A stretch of 16,628 nt of DNA, taken from NCBI GenBank assembly GCA_021163945.1, contig JAGGTC010000208.1:1-16628 (forward strand). The letters are read 5' to 3'. The translations under genes were made by a program, and so were the position numbers. The DNA comes from Deltaproteobacteria bacterium. GTDB lineage: Bacteria; Desulfobacterota; Desulfofervidia; Desulfofervidales; DG-60. Below are positions 6,316 through 14,600 of this stretch, one piece after another. Every line of letters begins with the position of its first letter. The stretch's first letter is position 1. The notes beneath the pieces were generated by a model. The model had not been told where the DNA came from. It saw nothing but the letters and a program-made list of their open reading frames with translations, and searched no databases.

Positions 6316-7398
6316 ATGTTAAAATCACATATCAAGGATTGGCTTGCCTTAAGCTTTATCCCTGGTTTGGGAAAGCGCACCTATCTAAAGTTATTAGAGG
6401 AATTTGGACATCCAAGGGCTGTATTAGAGGCAAAAGAACAGGCATTAAAGAGGGCCTCTCTAGGTGAAGGACTTATAAGGGCTATAAAGGGCTATGACTG
6501 GCACAAAGAGGTAGAGAGGGAATTGGAGAGGATCTCCAATCTAAACATCAGATTTATTACCTATCATGACAAAAATTATCCCTCCCTCCTAAAGGAGATC
6601 CATGACCCACCCCCATTCCTTTATGTAAAAGGGGATGTGGAGATACTCAACAGGCCAATGATAGCCATAGTTGGGTCGCGCCTTGCCAGTGTATATGGGC
6701 TTAAGATTGCTACAAATTTGGCCCTTGAACTTTCAGGCCTTGGTATTATCGTTGTAAGCGGCCTGGCAAGGGGCATTGACACCGCTGCCCACCAGGGGGC
6801 AATAAGGGCAGGGGGAAAGACTATTGCCGTTTTGGGCTGTGGGATAGACATAGTTTATCCTAGGGAGAACAAAAGGCTTTATGAAAAGATCCCTGAGGCT
6901 GGGGCACTGATTTCAGAATTCCACTTAGGGACACCACCAGAGGCAAAGAACTTTCCTGTCAGAAACAGAATCATAAGTGGCCTTTCCCTGGGTGTAATAA
7001 TAGTAGAGGCAGCAAAGAGGAGTGGGTCTTTGATTACGGCAAGGCTGGCATTAGAACAAGGTCGTGAGGTATTTGCCGTGCCTGGCCAGATTGACTCCTT
7101 TAGGAGCGAGGGTACACACAAACTTATTAAACAAGGGGCAAAATTGGTTGAAAAGGTAGAGGATGTATTGGAGGAGATAGGACAGTTTCAGGATTTATAT
7201 AAGAAAAAGGAGGAGACAATTCAATTAAACCCAGGGGAAGAGGAGATATTTCTACTTTTAGATACGCCAAAATACCTTGATGAGCTGGCACAGCAGCTAA
7301 AAAGGCCAATTGGAGAGGTCTCATCAAGGCTTATGACCATGGAGATAAGGGGGTTAGTAAGGCAGTTGCCTGGAAAGCAGTATGTAAAGAGGTTCTAA
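6316..7398 (+). CDS. dprA: DNA-processing protein DprA
   Basis: The 360-residue product loads RecA onto incoming single-stranded DNA during transformation and protects that DNA; it is cytosolic. An N-terminal helix-hairpin-helix/SAM-like part (about 8-60, LSFIPGLGKRTYLKLLEEFG) precedes the Rossmann-like DNA-binding core. The core contains IAIVGSRLASVYG (117-128), VVSGLARGIDTAAHQGA, VLGCGIDIVYP, FPVRNRIISGLS (213-223), SGSLITARLALEQGREVFAVPG (236-257) and the GTHKLIKQGA end. A C-terminal winged helix (about 305-357) completes the long form of the family. It begins 3 nt after the previous stop without a recognisable Shine-Dalgarno, suggesting coupling. The dprA-topA order is widespread in Proteobacteria and Firmicutes. 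Presence of dprA alone does not show that the organism is naturally competent. Confidence 0.97.
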   Translation: MLKSHIKDWLALSFIPGLGKRTYLKLLEEFGHPRAVLEAKEQALKRASLGEGLIRAIKGYDWHKEVERELERISNLNIRFITYHDKNYPSLLKEIHDPPPFLYVKGDVEILNRPMIAIVGSRLASVYGLKIATNLALELSGLGIIVVSGLARGIDTAAHQGAIRAGGKTIAVLGCGIDIVYPRENKRLYEKIPEAGALISEFHLGTPPEAKNFPVRNRIISGLSLGVIIVEAAKRSGSLITARLALEQGREVFAVPGQIDSFRSEGTHKLIKQGAKLVEKVEDVLEEIGQFQDLYKKKEETIQLNPGEEEIFLLLDTPKYLDELAQQLKRPIGEVSSRLMTMEIRGLVRQLPGKQYVKRF

Positions 7399-7399
7399 A

Positions 7400-9508
7400 A
7401 TGAGAGAAAAGTTACTGATTGTTGAATCTCCTACCAAGGCAAGGACATTAAGGAGGTACCTTAGGGAATTTGAGGTCGAGGCCACCCTTGGACATGTAAA
7501 GGACTTGCCAAAGAATGAGCTAGGAGTGGACATAAAACACAACTTTAAGCCCTCCTATACAATAATCCCAGGCAAGGAAAAGGTTGTTGCAAGACTAAAA
7601 AAAATGGCTCAAAGAGTAAAAGAGATCTATTTAGGCCCTGACCCAGACCGTGAGGGGGAGGCAATTGCCTGGCATGTAGCACAGGAGTTAAACGGCAAGA
7701 GGGACATTAAAAGGGTCTTGTTTCATGAAATTACCCCAAGGGCAGTAAGGGAGGCCATCAAGTCCCCTACAAAATTGGATGAAAACAAATTCAATTCACA
7801 ACAGGCTAGGCGCATCTTGGACCGATTAGTTGGTTATAAAATCTCACCCCTTTTGTGGGAGAAGGTAAGGCAGGGGCTTTCTGCCGGGCGTGTCCAGTCT
7901 GTTGCCCTAAGGCTTATATGTGAGAGGGAGCGTGCCATCCAAAAATTCTGCCCCAAGGAGTATTGGGAGATCATAGTAAGGCTTCTGGGGCAAGAACCGC
8001 CTGTCTTTGAGGCAAAACTTGCTAAAATCAATGGGAAAAAAATAGATATCCCTACAGGGGAAGAGGCCAAAAGGATAGTAGATGCACTAAAAAAGAGGCA
8101 ATTTTTGGTCTCAAAGATAACACTTGATGAAAAAAGGCGTTATCCCCCTCCCCCCTTTACTACAAGCCTACTTCAGCAAGAGGCAGCAAAAAAACTAAAG
8201 TTTACTGCCCAAAGGACTATGCTTATTGCCCAACAGCTTTATGAAGGCATCCCTTTGGGGAAAGAGGGAAATATCGGCCTAATTACATATATGCGTACTG
8301 ATTCAGTAAGGGTCTCAAGGCTTGCTATAGATGAGGCAAGAAGATTCATAAATGCCCACTTTGGAGAAGGTTATCTCCCTGAGGCCCCAAATATCTATAA
8401 AAACAAAAAACATGTCCAGGATGCCCATGAGGCCATCAGACCAACCTCTGTCTATAGAACGCCTGATTCTGTAGCCCCTTATCTTAACAGGTCTCAATAT
8501 GCCCTCTATGAGCTTATATGGAAGAGGTTTGTCGCCAGTCAAATGGGCCCTGCCATATACGAACAGACCACCATTGATATTAGTGCGGGTGAATATCTAT
8601 TTCAGGCAAAGGGGAGTGTACTAAGGTGGCCAGGATTTAAGCACCTTTACAAGGAAGAAAAGGAGAAGGAGACCTCACTTCCAAAGTTAAGGGAGGCAGA
8701 GGTACTCAGTTTAAAGGAGGTTGTCCCTAAGCAACACTTCACAAAACCACCCCCTCGCTACACCGAGGCCACCTTGATTAAAGAACTGGAAGAAAAGGGG
8801 ATAGGAAGGCCTAGTACCTATGCTGTGATCATCTCTACAATCTTAGAGAGGAAATATGTGGTTAGGGAAAAGGGGCAATTTAGACCTACAGAGCTTGGGC
8901 TCTTGGTCACTGACCTATTGGTGAAGAATTTTCCTGATATTATGGATGTATCCTTTACTGCCCACATGGAGGAAGAACTGGATGAGATAGAGGAGGGAAA
9001 GGTAAAGTGGGTAGAGACATTAAAGAAATTTTACAAGGTCTTTGAAAAAAACCTAAAAAAGGCGCAAGAGAATATGACAAGCATAAAATCTACTGGTCTT
9101 CCAACAGATATTGTCTGTGAGAGGTGCGGGCATCCTATGGTAATCAAGTGGGGTAAAAATGGGGATTTCTTGGCCTGTTCAAATTATCCCAATTGCAATA
9201 ATATCAAGGAATTCACCCGTGATGAAAAGGGGAATATCATTGTCTTGGGAGAGACAGAGGAGAGCTGCCCAGAGTGTGGGAGCCCACTAGTACTGAGGAG
9301 GGGGCGTTATGGCCTATTTTTGGCCTGCTCTGGTTATCCCAATTGCCATTTTACAAAGAAGATAGAAGAGAAGACAGAAGATCAATTGGGCAATTGCCCC
9401 CTTTGTGGTAAACATTTAGTGATAAAGAGAAATAAAAAAGGGATAAGATTCATTGCCTGTTCCAATTACCCTAACTGCAAATATACCTCTTCCCTTAAAA
9501 AAAGATAA
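7400..9508 (+). CDS. topA: DNA topoisomerase I (type IA)
   Basis: The 702-residue enzyme relaxes negative supercoils by cutting one strand through a 5'-phosphotyrosine. The TOPRIM domain has LLIVESPTKARTL (Glu9) and the metal site DPDREGEAIAWH (Asp81, Asp83, Glu85). SAGRVQSVALRLICERE follows, and the active-site motif ITYMRTDS places the catalytic tyrosine at 297. The region KPPPRYTEATLIKELEEKGI then GRPSTYA (about 449-474) is intact. The C-terminus carries three four-cysteine zinc modules: Cys573/576/593/599, Cys623/626/643/649 and Cys666/669/687/693, each ending SNYPNC or SGYPNC. An AGAGG Shine-Dalgarno lies 7 nt before the ATG, 1 nt after the dprA stop. It closes the plus-strand run; its TAA abuts the stop of the convergent transporter gene. 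Confidence 0.98.
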   Translation: MREKLLIVESPTKARTLRRYLREFEVEATLGHVKDLPKNELGVDIKHNFKPSYTIIPGKEKVVARLKKMAQRVKEIYLGPDPDREGEAIAWHVAQELNGKRDIKRVLFHEITPRAVREAIKSPTKLDENKFNSQQARRILDRLVGYKISPLLWEKVRQGLSAGRVQSVALRLICERERAIQKFCPKEYWEIIVRLLGQEPPVFEAKLAKINGKKIDIPTGEEAKRIVDALKKRQFLVSKITLDEKRRYPPPPFTTSLLQQEAAKKLKFTAQRTMLIAQQLYEGIPLGKEGNIGLITYMRTDSVRVSRLAIDEARRFINAHFGEGYLPEAPNIYKNKKHVQDAHEAIRPTSVYRTPDSVAPYLNRSQYALYELIWKRFVASQMGPAIYEQTTIDISAGEYLFQAKGSVLRWPGFKHLYKEEKEKETSLPKLREAEVLSLKEVVPKQHFTKPPPRYTEATLIKELEEKGIGRPSTYAVIISTILERKYVVREKGQFRPTELGLLVTDLLVKNFPDIMDVSFTAHMEEELDEIEEGKVKWVETLKKFYKVFEKNLKKAQENMTSIKSTGLPTDIVCERCGHPMVIKWGKNGDFLACSNYPNCNNIKEFTRDEKGNIIVLGETEESCPECGSPLVLRRGRYGLFLACSGYPNCHFTKKIEEKTEDQLGNCPLCGKHLVIKRNKKGIRFIACSNYPNCKYTSSLKKR

Positions 9509-10634
9509 TCAAGACAGGAAAAACCTTATTAAGATAAAGGCCCAAAGGATGGACAGGATACCACTTATAATAAATGGCATGGAATAGCCAAATTGTTGAT
9601 TGATAATGCCTGCAATAGTAGCACCAAAAAATGTAGCCCCTGTCCTTATACTAAAGAGTAGGCCAGAATGGCCACCAAGCCGCCCTGAGGGAAAGAGTAG
9701 GGAGGTAAGTAGGGTCACCTCTAAGAGCATTAGACTATCACCACTGGTATGGGCTAAACGGGTCAGAACAAAGGATCTATATGTAGATGTTAGGCCAGTA
9801 ATGCCTTGAAATATGCCAGAAACAAACAAGGAGATAGCCAACCAGAAAAATGCATTTTTTTTAAGACCTTTTATATACCCCAAGGGGGGGAGAGATAATG
9901 GCCATCCAGATGCCAATGAAGGTAAAAAAGAGGCCAATATAAAATGACCCTACATTTAGTTTTATCTTCATATAAAGGGAAAGATTTGTCCTTTCCACAC
10001 CAAAGTGGATGCCCAAGATTAAGGTGGTCACAATAAGCATTAAGACAGATGGGCTCTTTAGATCCTTGTAATAGTCTTTAAACAAAAAGACAGAAGAGGG
10101 GATATCTGGCAGGAGGGATACACTTACAATAAGGACAATGGCCACCAATATGGCTGAATAGAACAGGGTATTTAATGGGAAATAATTTATTAGAATCCCA
10201 CCACACAAGGGCCCAAGTGCGTATCCAAAGCAACTAGATGCCTGAAAATAGGCAATTTCCCTCTCTCCACTACCTATATATTTCAAAAATAGGCTTGGTA
10301 GGACAATGATCAGACCCCCGGCACCAAATCCACCCAAGAAGACGGTCATAAGGATAAGAAGAAATTTTTTGGATACAATCAATGCCAAGAAGTGGAAGAA
10401 AAACAATGAAGAGGAGATTAAGAGCAATCTCCTTGATGATAGGCGGTCAGAAAATAGCCCTATGGGGATCATAAGGGACAAAGAGGCAACGGAATAGGAA
10501 CCAATAATCAAACCAATTTGATCATCCCTAATTCCATAAGATTTTAAAAAAATAGGCAAATAGGCAAAAATCATCCAATAGAGGAAAGAAAAAAGACATT
10601 TTGCCACAAGAAATGGAGATATTTTACGCAACAT
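9509..10634 (-). pseudogene. Major facilitator superfamily transporter, frameshifted in a seven-C run
   Basis: Two overlapping open pieces on the minus strand make one MFS permease. The N-terminal piece (10634 to 9861, 257 codons) has about eight membrane helices and the MFS loop 2-3 motif GLFSDRLSSRR (59-69); it breaks off as ISPPLGVYKRS. The C-terminal piece carries on in another frame as PPLGYIKGLKKNAFF with the last four helices and ends IRFFLS at 9509. The switch falls exactly at C7 (G7 on the plus strand, 9884-9890); with six C the frame is continuous and gives about 374 residues, a usual MFS size. Possible states are a real inactivating mutation, slippage-based on/off switching, or a homopolymer miscall. 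The substrate cannot be inferred. It is divergent from the radical SAM gene, and its stop directly abuts the topA stop with no terminator between them. Confidence 0.85.
9884..9890. repeat. Seven-base G/C homopolymer at the frame break of the transporter
   Basis: Seven consecutive G on the plus strand (C on the coding strand). Losing one base restores the reading frame of the MFS gene through this point (IISPPLGYIKG). Confidence 0.95.
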
Positions 10635-10678
10635 AAATTTTGAGCTTACCTTTTCTAATTGGCCATTTCAAGGAGGCC

Positions 10679-10709
10679 TTGATTAAACTTATTGACATTA
10701 TTTAATCAA
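10679..10709. promoter_or_regulatory. Inverted repeat, candidate operator between divergent genes
   Basis: TTGATTAAA (10679-10687) and TTTAATCAA (10701-10709) form perfect 9-bp arms separated by 13 nt. The axis lies on the TTGACA -35 box of the radical SAM promoter, and the arms coincide with the likely -35 and -10 boxes of the opposing MFS promoter. A bound dimeric regulator here would affect both genes. No regulator gene is adjacent. Confidence 0.45.
10682..10709 (-). promoter_or_regulatory. Possible promoter of the MFS transporter gene
   Basis: On the minus strand TTGATT (10709-10704, 4/6) lies 16 nt before TTTAAT (10687-10682, 5/6), giving a leader of about 40 nt before the ATG at 10634. 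Only a weak AAAAGGTAAG ribosome site is present. This is a weak call. Confidence 0.35.
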
Positions 10710-10720
10710 AGATAAATAAT
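10692..10720 (+). promoter_or_regulatory. Promoter of the radical SAM-activase gene pair
   Basis: A perfect TTGACA (10692-10697) is followed by 17 nt and AATAAT (10715-10720, 5/6). The expected start is near 10727, 3 nt before the ATG. The sequence before the ATG (GAGTAAGA) is not a convincing Shine-Dalgarno, so the mRNA may be nearly leaderless. Confidence 0.65.
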
Positions 10721-10729
10721 TGAGTAAGA

Positions 10730-11656
10730 ATGAGGTATCTATTTGGCCCTGTTCCCTCCAGGAGGTTGGGTTTTTCACTAGGTATAGATGCCATCCCTTT
10801 CAAAACCTGTAGTTTTAACTGCATATATTGTGAACTTGGTAAAACTACACATTTGAGCATAAAACCAAAGGCCTATACAGATCCCTCACACATCTTAAAA
10901 GAATTAGAGACATTTTTCAAAAGAGAACACCCACCTGTAGACTATATTACAATTGGTGGCTCGGGTGAACCTACACTAAATGCCAACATAGGTGAGATCA
11001 TAAGCCAGGTTAAAGGACTTAATATAGCACCAGTGGCAGTCCTTACCAATGGCTCTCTGCTATGGAGAGAGGATGTGGCAAGCCGCCTTTTAGAGGCAGA
11101 CATCATTTTACCCTCTCTTGATACTGTAAGGCAAGAAACTTTCTTAAAGGTAAATCGTCCCCACCCTGCCCTCAAAATAGAAAGGATTATAATGGGGCTA
11201 AAGGAATTTAGAAGGAATTTTTCTGGAAAATTTTGGTTAGAGGTACTCTTTGTAAAGGGGGTAAATGATAAAATCTCTGAAATTTATGAACTAAAGCAGG
11301 TACTGGATGAAATTGAACCAGACTGCATTCACCTAAATACGGTTGTACGTCCACCTGCAGAGGATGTAGCCCATGCCCTAAACAAAGAGGAACTAATGAA
11401 AATTACAGAAATTTTGGGCAAAAAGGCAACTATAATAGCAGAGTTTAAGGGGAAGGCGGAGGCGAGACTTTCGGTAGGCATTGAGGAAAAGATTCTTGAT
11501 ATGCTAGGCAGAAGACCCTGCACACTAGAAGACATTGTCCATATTTCTGGAATCCATATTAAAGAGGGGATAAAGATATTACAAAATTTAATACATGCAG
11601 GCAAGGTAAGGTATCAAGTCTATGAAGATAGGGGATTTTATACAAAAATCCAATAA
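10730..11656 (+). CDS. Radical SAM protein, COG0731-type (TYW1-like Fe-S oxidoreductase)
   Basis: The 308-residue product is a probable [4Fe-4S] enzyme that cleaves S-adenosylmethionine to start radical chemistry. The N-terminus FGPVPSRRLGFSLGID and the cluster motif Cys27-x3-Cys31-x2-Cys34 (TCSFNCIYCELGKT) are characteristic of the COG0731 group. The SAM-contact segment ITIGGSGEPTLN (73-84), LTNGSLL and SLDTVRQETFLKVNRPHP follow along the partial TIM barrel, and LNTVVRPPAEDVA (about 203-215) ends it. The last 65 or so residues form a small winged-helix-like domain (ILDMLGRRPCTLEDIVHISG). The family is related to wybutosine enzyme TYW1, but bacterial members have no agreed substrate. It has its own promoter, and its 3' end overlaps the following giant activase by 35 nt, so the two are very likely made together. 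Confidence 0.9.
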   Translation: MRYLFGPVPSRRLGFSLGIDAIPFKTCSFNCIYCELGKTTHLSIKPKAYTDPSHILKELETFFKREHPPVDYITIGGSGEPTLNANIGEIISQVKGLNIAPVAVLTNGSLLWREDVASRLLEADIILPSLDTVRQETFLKVNRPHPALKIERIIMGLKEFRRNFSGKFWLEVLFVKGVNDKISEIYELKQVLDEIEPDCIHLNTVVRPPAEDVAHALNKEELMKITEILGKKATIIAEFKGKAEARLSVGIEEKILDMLGRRPCTLEDIVHISGIHIKEGIKILQNLIHAGKVRYQVYEDRGFYTKIQ

Positions 11657-14600
11657 CCTTTATCTTGGTATCGATGTAGGTTCTACAAGTGTATGCACTA
11701 TAATCTTAGACAAAAATGGGGATATCTTGTTTGAGGACTATCGCCGCATTAGTGGCCAGCCACTTGCCACTGTAGCCAATGTCTTAGAAAAAATAGAGGC
11801 CGATTTTTCTTTTGAAGACATCGTCTCCCTCTCCTTTACAGGTTCGGGTGGCAAGGCATTTTTGCCCATCTTAGGTGGTGATTTTATAAATGAGATCATT
11901 GCCCATGGAAGGGCAGTAGCACATTTTTACCCAAAAGTAAGGACAGTGATTGAAATAGGGGGAGAGGACTCAAAATTAATCTTCCTCTCACCAAGCCCTG
12001 ATGGTTATCCCCGCATTGTAGACTTTGCTATGAATACCCTGTGCGCTGCAGGTACTGGGGCATTTTTGGACCAACAGGCGCACAGGTTGGGCATAAGCAT
12101 TGAAGAGTTTAGCCGTTTGGCATTAGAGGCCAGCTATCCAGCAAGGATTGCCGGACGCTGTGCAGTCTTTGCAAAGTCTGATATGATACACCTGCAGCAG
12201 GAGGCAACCCCACTGCCAGAGATTGTGGCTGGCCTTTGCTATGCCCTTGCCAGAAACCTAAAGAGCAACATAGGCCGTGGAAAACCATTCTTAAAACCTA
12301 TTGCCTTTCAAGGTGGTGTGGCCGCAAACCTTGGGATGAGGCGTGCCTTCTGCGATATCCTCCACCTATCTGAGGAGGAATTGATCATACCAGAACACTT
12401 CCTTACCATGGGCGCCATTGGTGCAGCACTTTGGGCATTGGAGAGAAAGAGGAAAAACTATGTATTCCCAGGAGTTGACAAACTATATGAGGCTATTGAG
12501 AAAAGGAGAAGAGAGAGGAGGTCGTGGCCACCACTTGAACTTAAAAGGAGTTTATTTAAGAAGGTATTCTCACCTATATCCATAAATAAAGGGGAAAAGG
12601 TCAAGGCATATCTGGGCATTGATATAGGCTCTATAAGCACAAACTTGGTGGTGCTGGATGAGGAAAAGAGGCTTTTGTGTAAGAAGTATCTAATGACTGC
12701 TGGAAAGCCCCTTGAAGCAGTGAAGCGGGGACTAAAGGAGATCGGAGAAGGGCTTGGGGATAGGTTAGAGATTGTGGGCGTTTGTACTACAGGCTCTGGC
12801 CGTTTCTTGGTAGGTGACTTTGTTGGTGCAGATATCATAAAAAATGAGATTACTGCCCAGGCAGAGGCAGCAGTAGAGATCTATCCAGAGGTAGATACTG
12901 TCTTTGAGATAGGGGGGCAAGACTCAAAATTCATCCGCTTAGAAAATGGCACAGTCGTAGACTTCCAAATGAATAGTGCATGTGCTGCTGGCACTGGCTC
13001 ATTCCTAGAGGAACAGGCAGAGGGATTGGGGGTGTCCATTGCAGGTGAATTTGGAGATCTGGCCCTCTCTGCAAAGTGCCCCGCCCCCTTGGGTGAGCGT
13101 TGCACTGTTTTTATGAAGTCAGACCTGGTTCACTACCAACAAAGGGGAGCATCAAAGGAAGACCTCGTGGCTGGTCTCTGTTATGCCATTGCCCAAAATT
13201 ACCTAAATAAGGTAGTGGGAAATAGGAAGATTGGGAAAAATATCCTATTTCAGGGGGGAGTTGCTGCCAATAAGGGCGTTGTAGCTGCCTTTGAGAGGCT
13301 TTTGGGCAAATCCATTGTAGTACCAGAACATCACGAAGTAACAGGGGCAATAGGGGCAGCCCTCCTGGCCATGAAGGAGAGAAACTGGGAAAAAACAAGA
13401 TTTAAGGGCTTTGAGCTGGCCCATGTAAGATATTCTATCAATACATTTGTTTGCAAGGCCTGCCCCAATCGCTGTGAGATAAAAAAGGTAAGCATTGAGG
13501 GGGATAGACCACTCTTCTATGGAGGTAGATGTGAGAAATATGAGGTCTCACGCCGTGATTATAAGATAAGAGGGGTCTTAAATCTAGTAAGAGAAAGAAA
13601 TGATTTGGTAAGGAGATATTCCAAGATTGAGGAAGGTGGCACAATAGGGATACCTATGGTCTTCTTCTTCCATGACTTGTTGCCCTTCTTTAGCACATTA
13701 CTTAAAGGGCTAGGATTTGGGGCAGTCACCTCTGACCCCACTACCAAGGAGACTGTAAAGGAGGGTATAGAGACAGTCATTGCTGAGACTTGCTATCCTG
13801 TAAAGGTAGCTCATGGTCAGGTAAGTAACCTGATTAAAAGGGGTATAAAATATATATTTGTGCCATCTATCATAGACTTACCCCCAATCCATAAAGAATT
13901 CTCTCAAGGGATGCTTTGTCCATACGTAGAGGCACTGCCTCATATGTTAAAGGCAGCATTTCCATTTAAAAAACTTGGGGTAAAACTTATAGACCCCGTT
14001 TTGTACCTGGGTCGGAGGGGATGGTATAGGAAGGAGAGTATCAGAAACATAGCAAAGTCCCTAAAAGTAAGTACTAAAGAGGTAGAAAGGGCATGGGAAG
14101 AGGCAGAGATTGTGCAGTCTGAATACCAAAGGGCATTGAGGGAACGGGGGAGGGCTGTCTTAGAAGGGCTTAAAGACGATGATATAGCTATTGTCATTGT
14201 AGGGAGGCCATATAATAGTTTTGATGATGGCGTAAACCTGCGTATCCCACAAAAGCTGGCAAAAAGGGGTGTAACGGTACTGCCCTTAGATGCACTCCCA
14301 CTTTCTGAGATAAAGGAAATTGATTATATGAAGGATTTTTATTGGCATTATGGACAAAATATACTTTCGGCAGCAAAGATTATAAGGGAAGACAAAAGAC
14401 TCTATGCAGTCTATATAACAAATTTTGCCTGTGGGCCAGATTCCTTTATCCTCCACTTCTTCAGAGAACAGATGCAGGGAAAGCCCTTTTTGGAGATAGA
14501 GATTGATGAACACAGTGCAGATGCAGGCATAGTAACCCGCTTAGAGGCCTTTTTAGATAGCATAAAGGGGAGAAAGAGGCCCCCATCAGAAGAGAGAAAG

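Noticed and set aside
9388..9399. Palindrome GGGCAATTGCCC near the end of topA as a terminator for the transporter gene
   Set aside because: No loop and no U-tract, and it lies within a conserved zinc-module coding region; likely coincidence.
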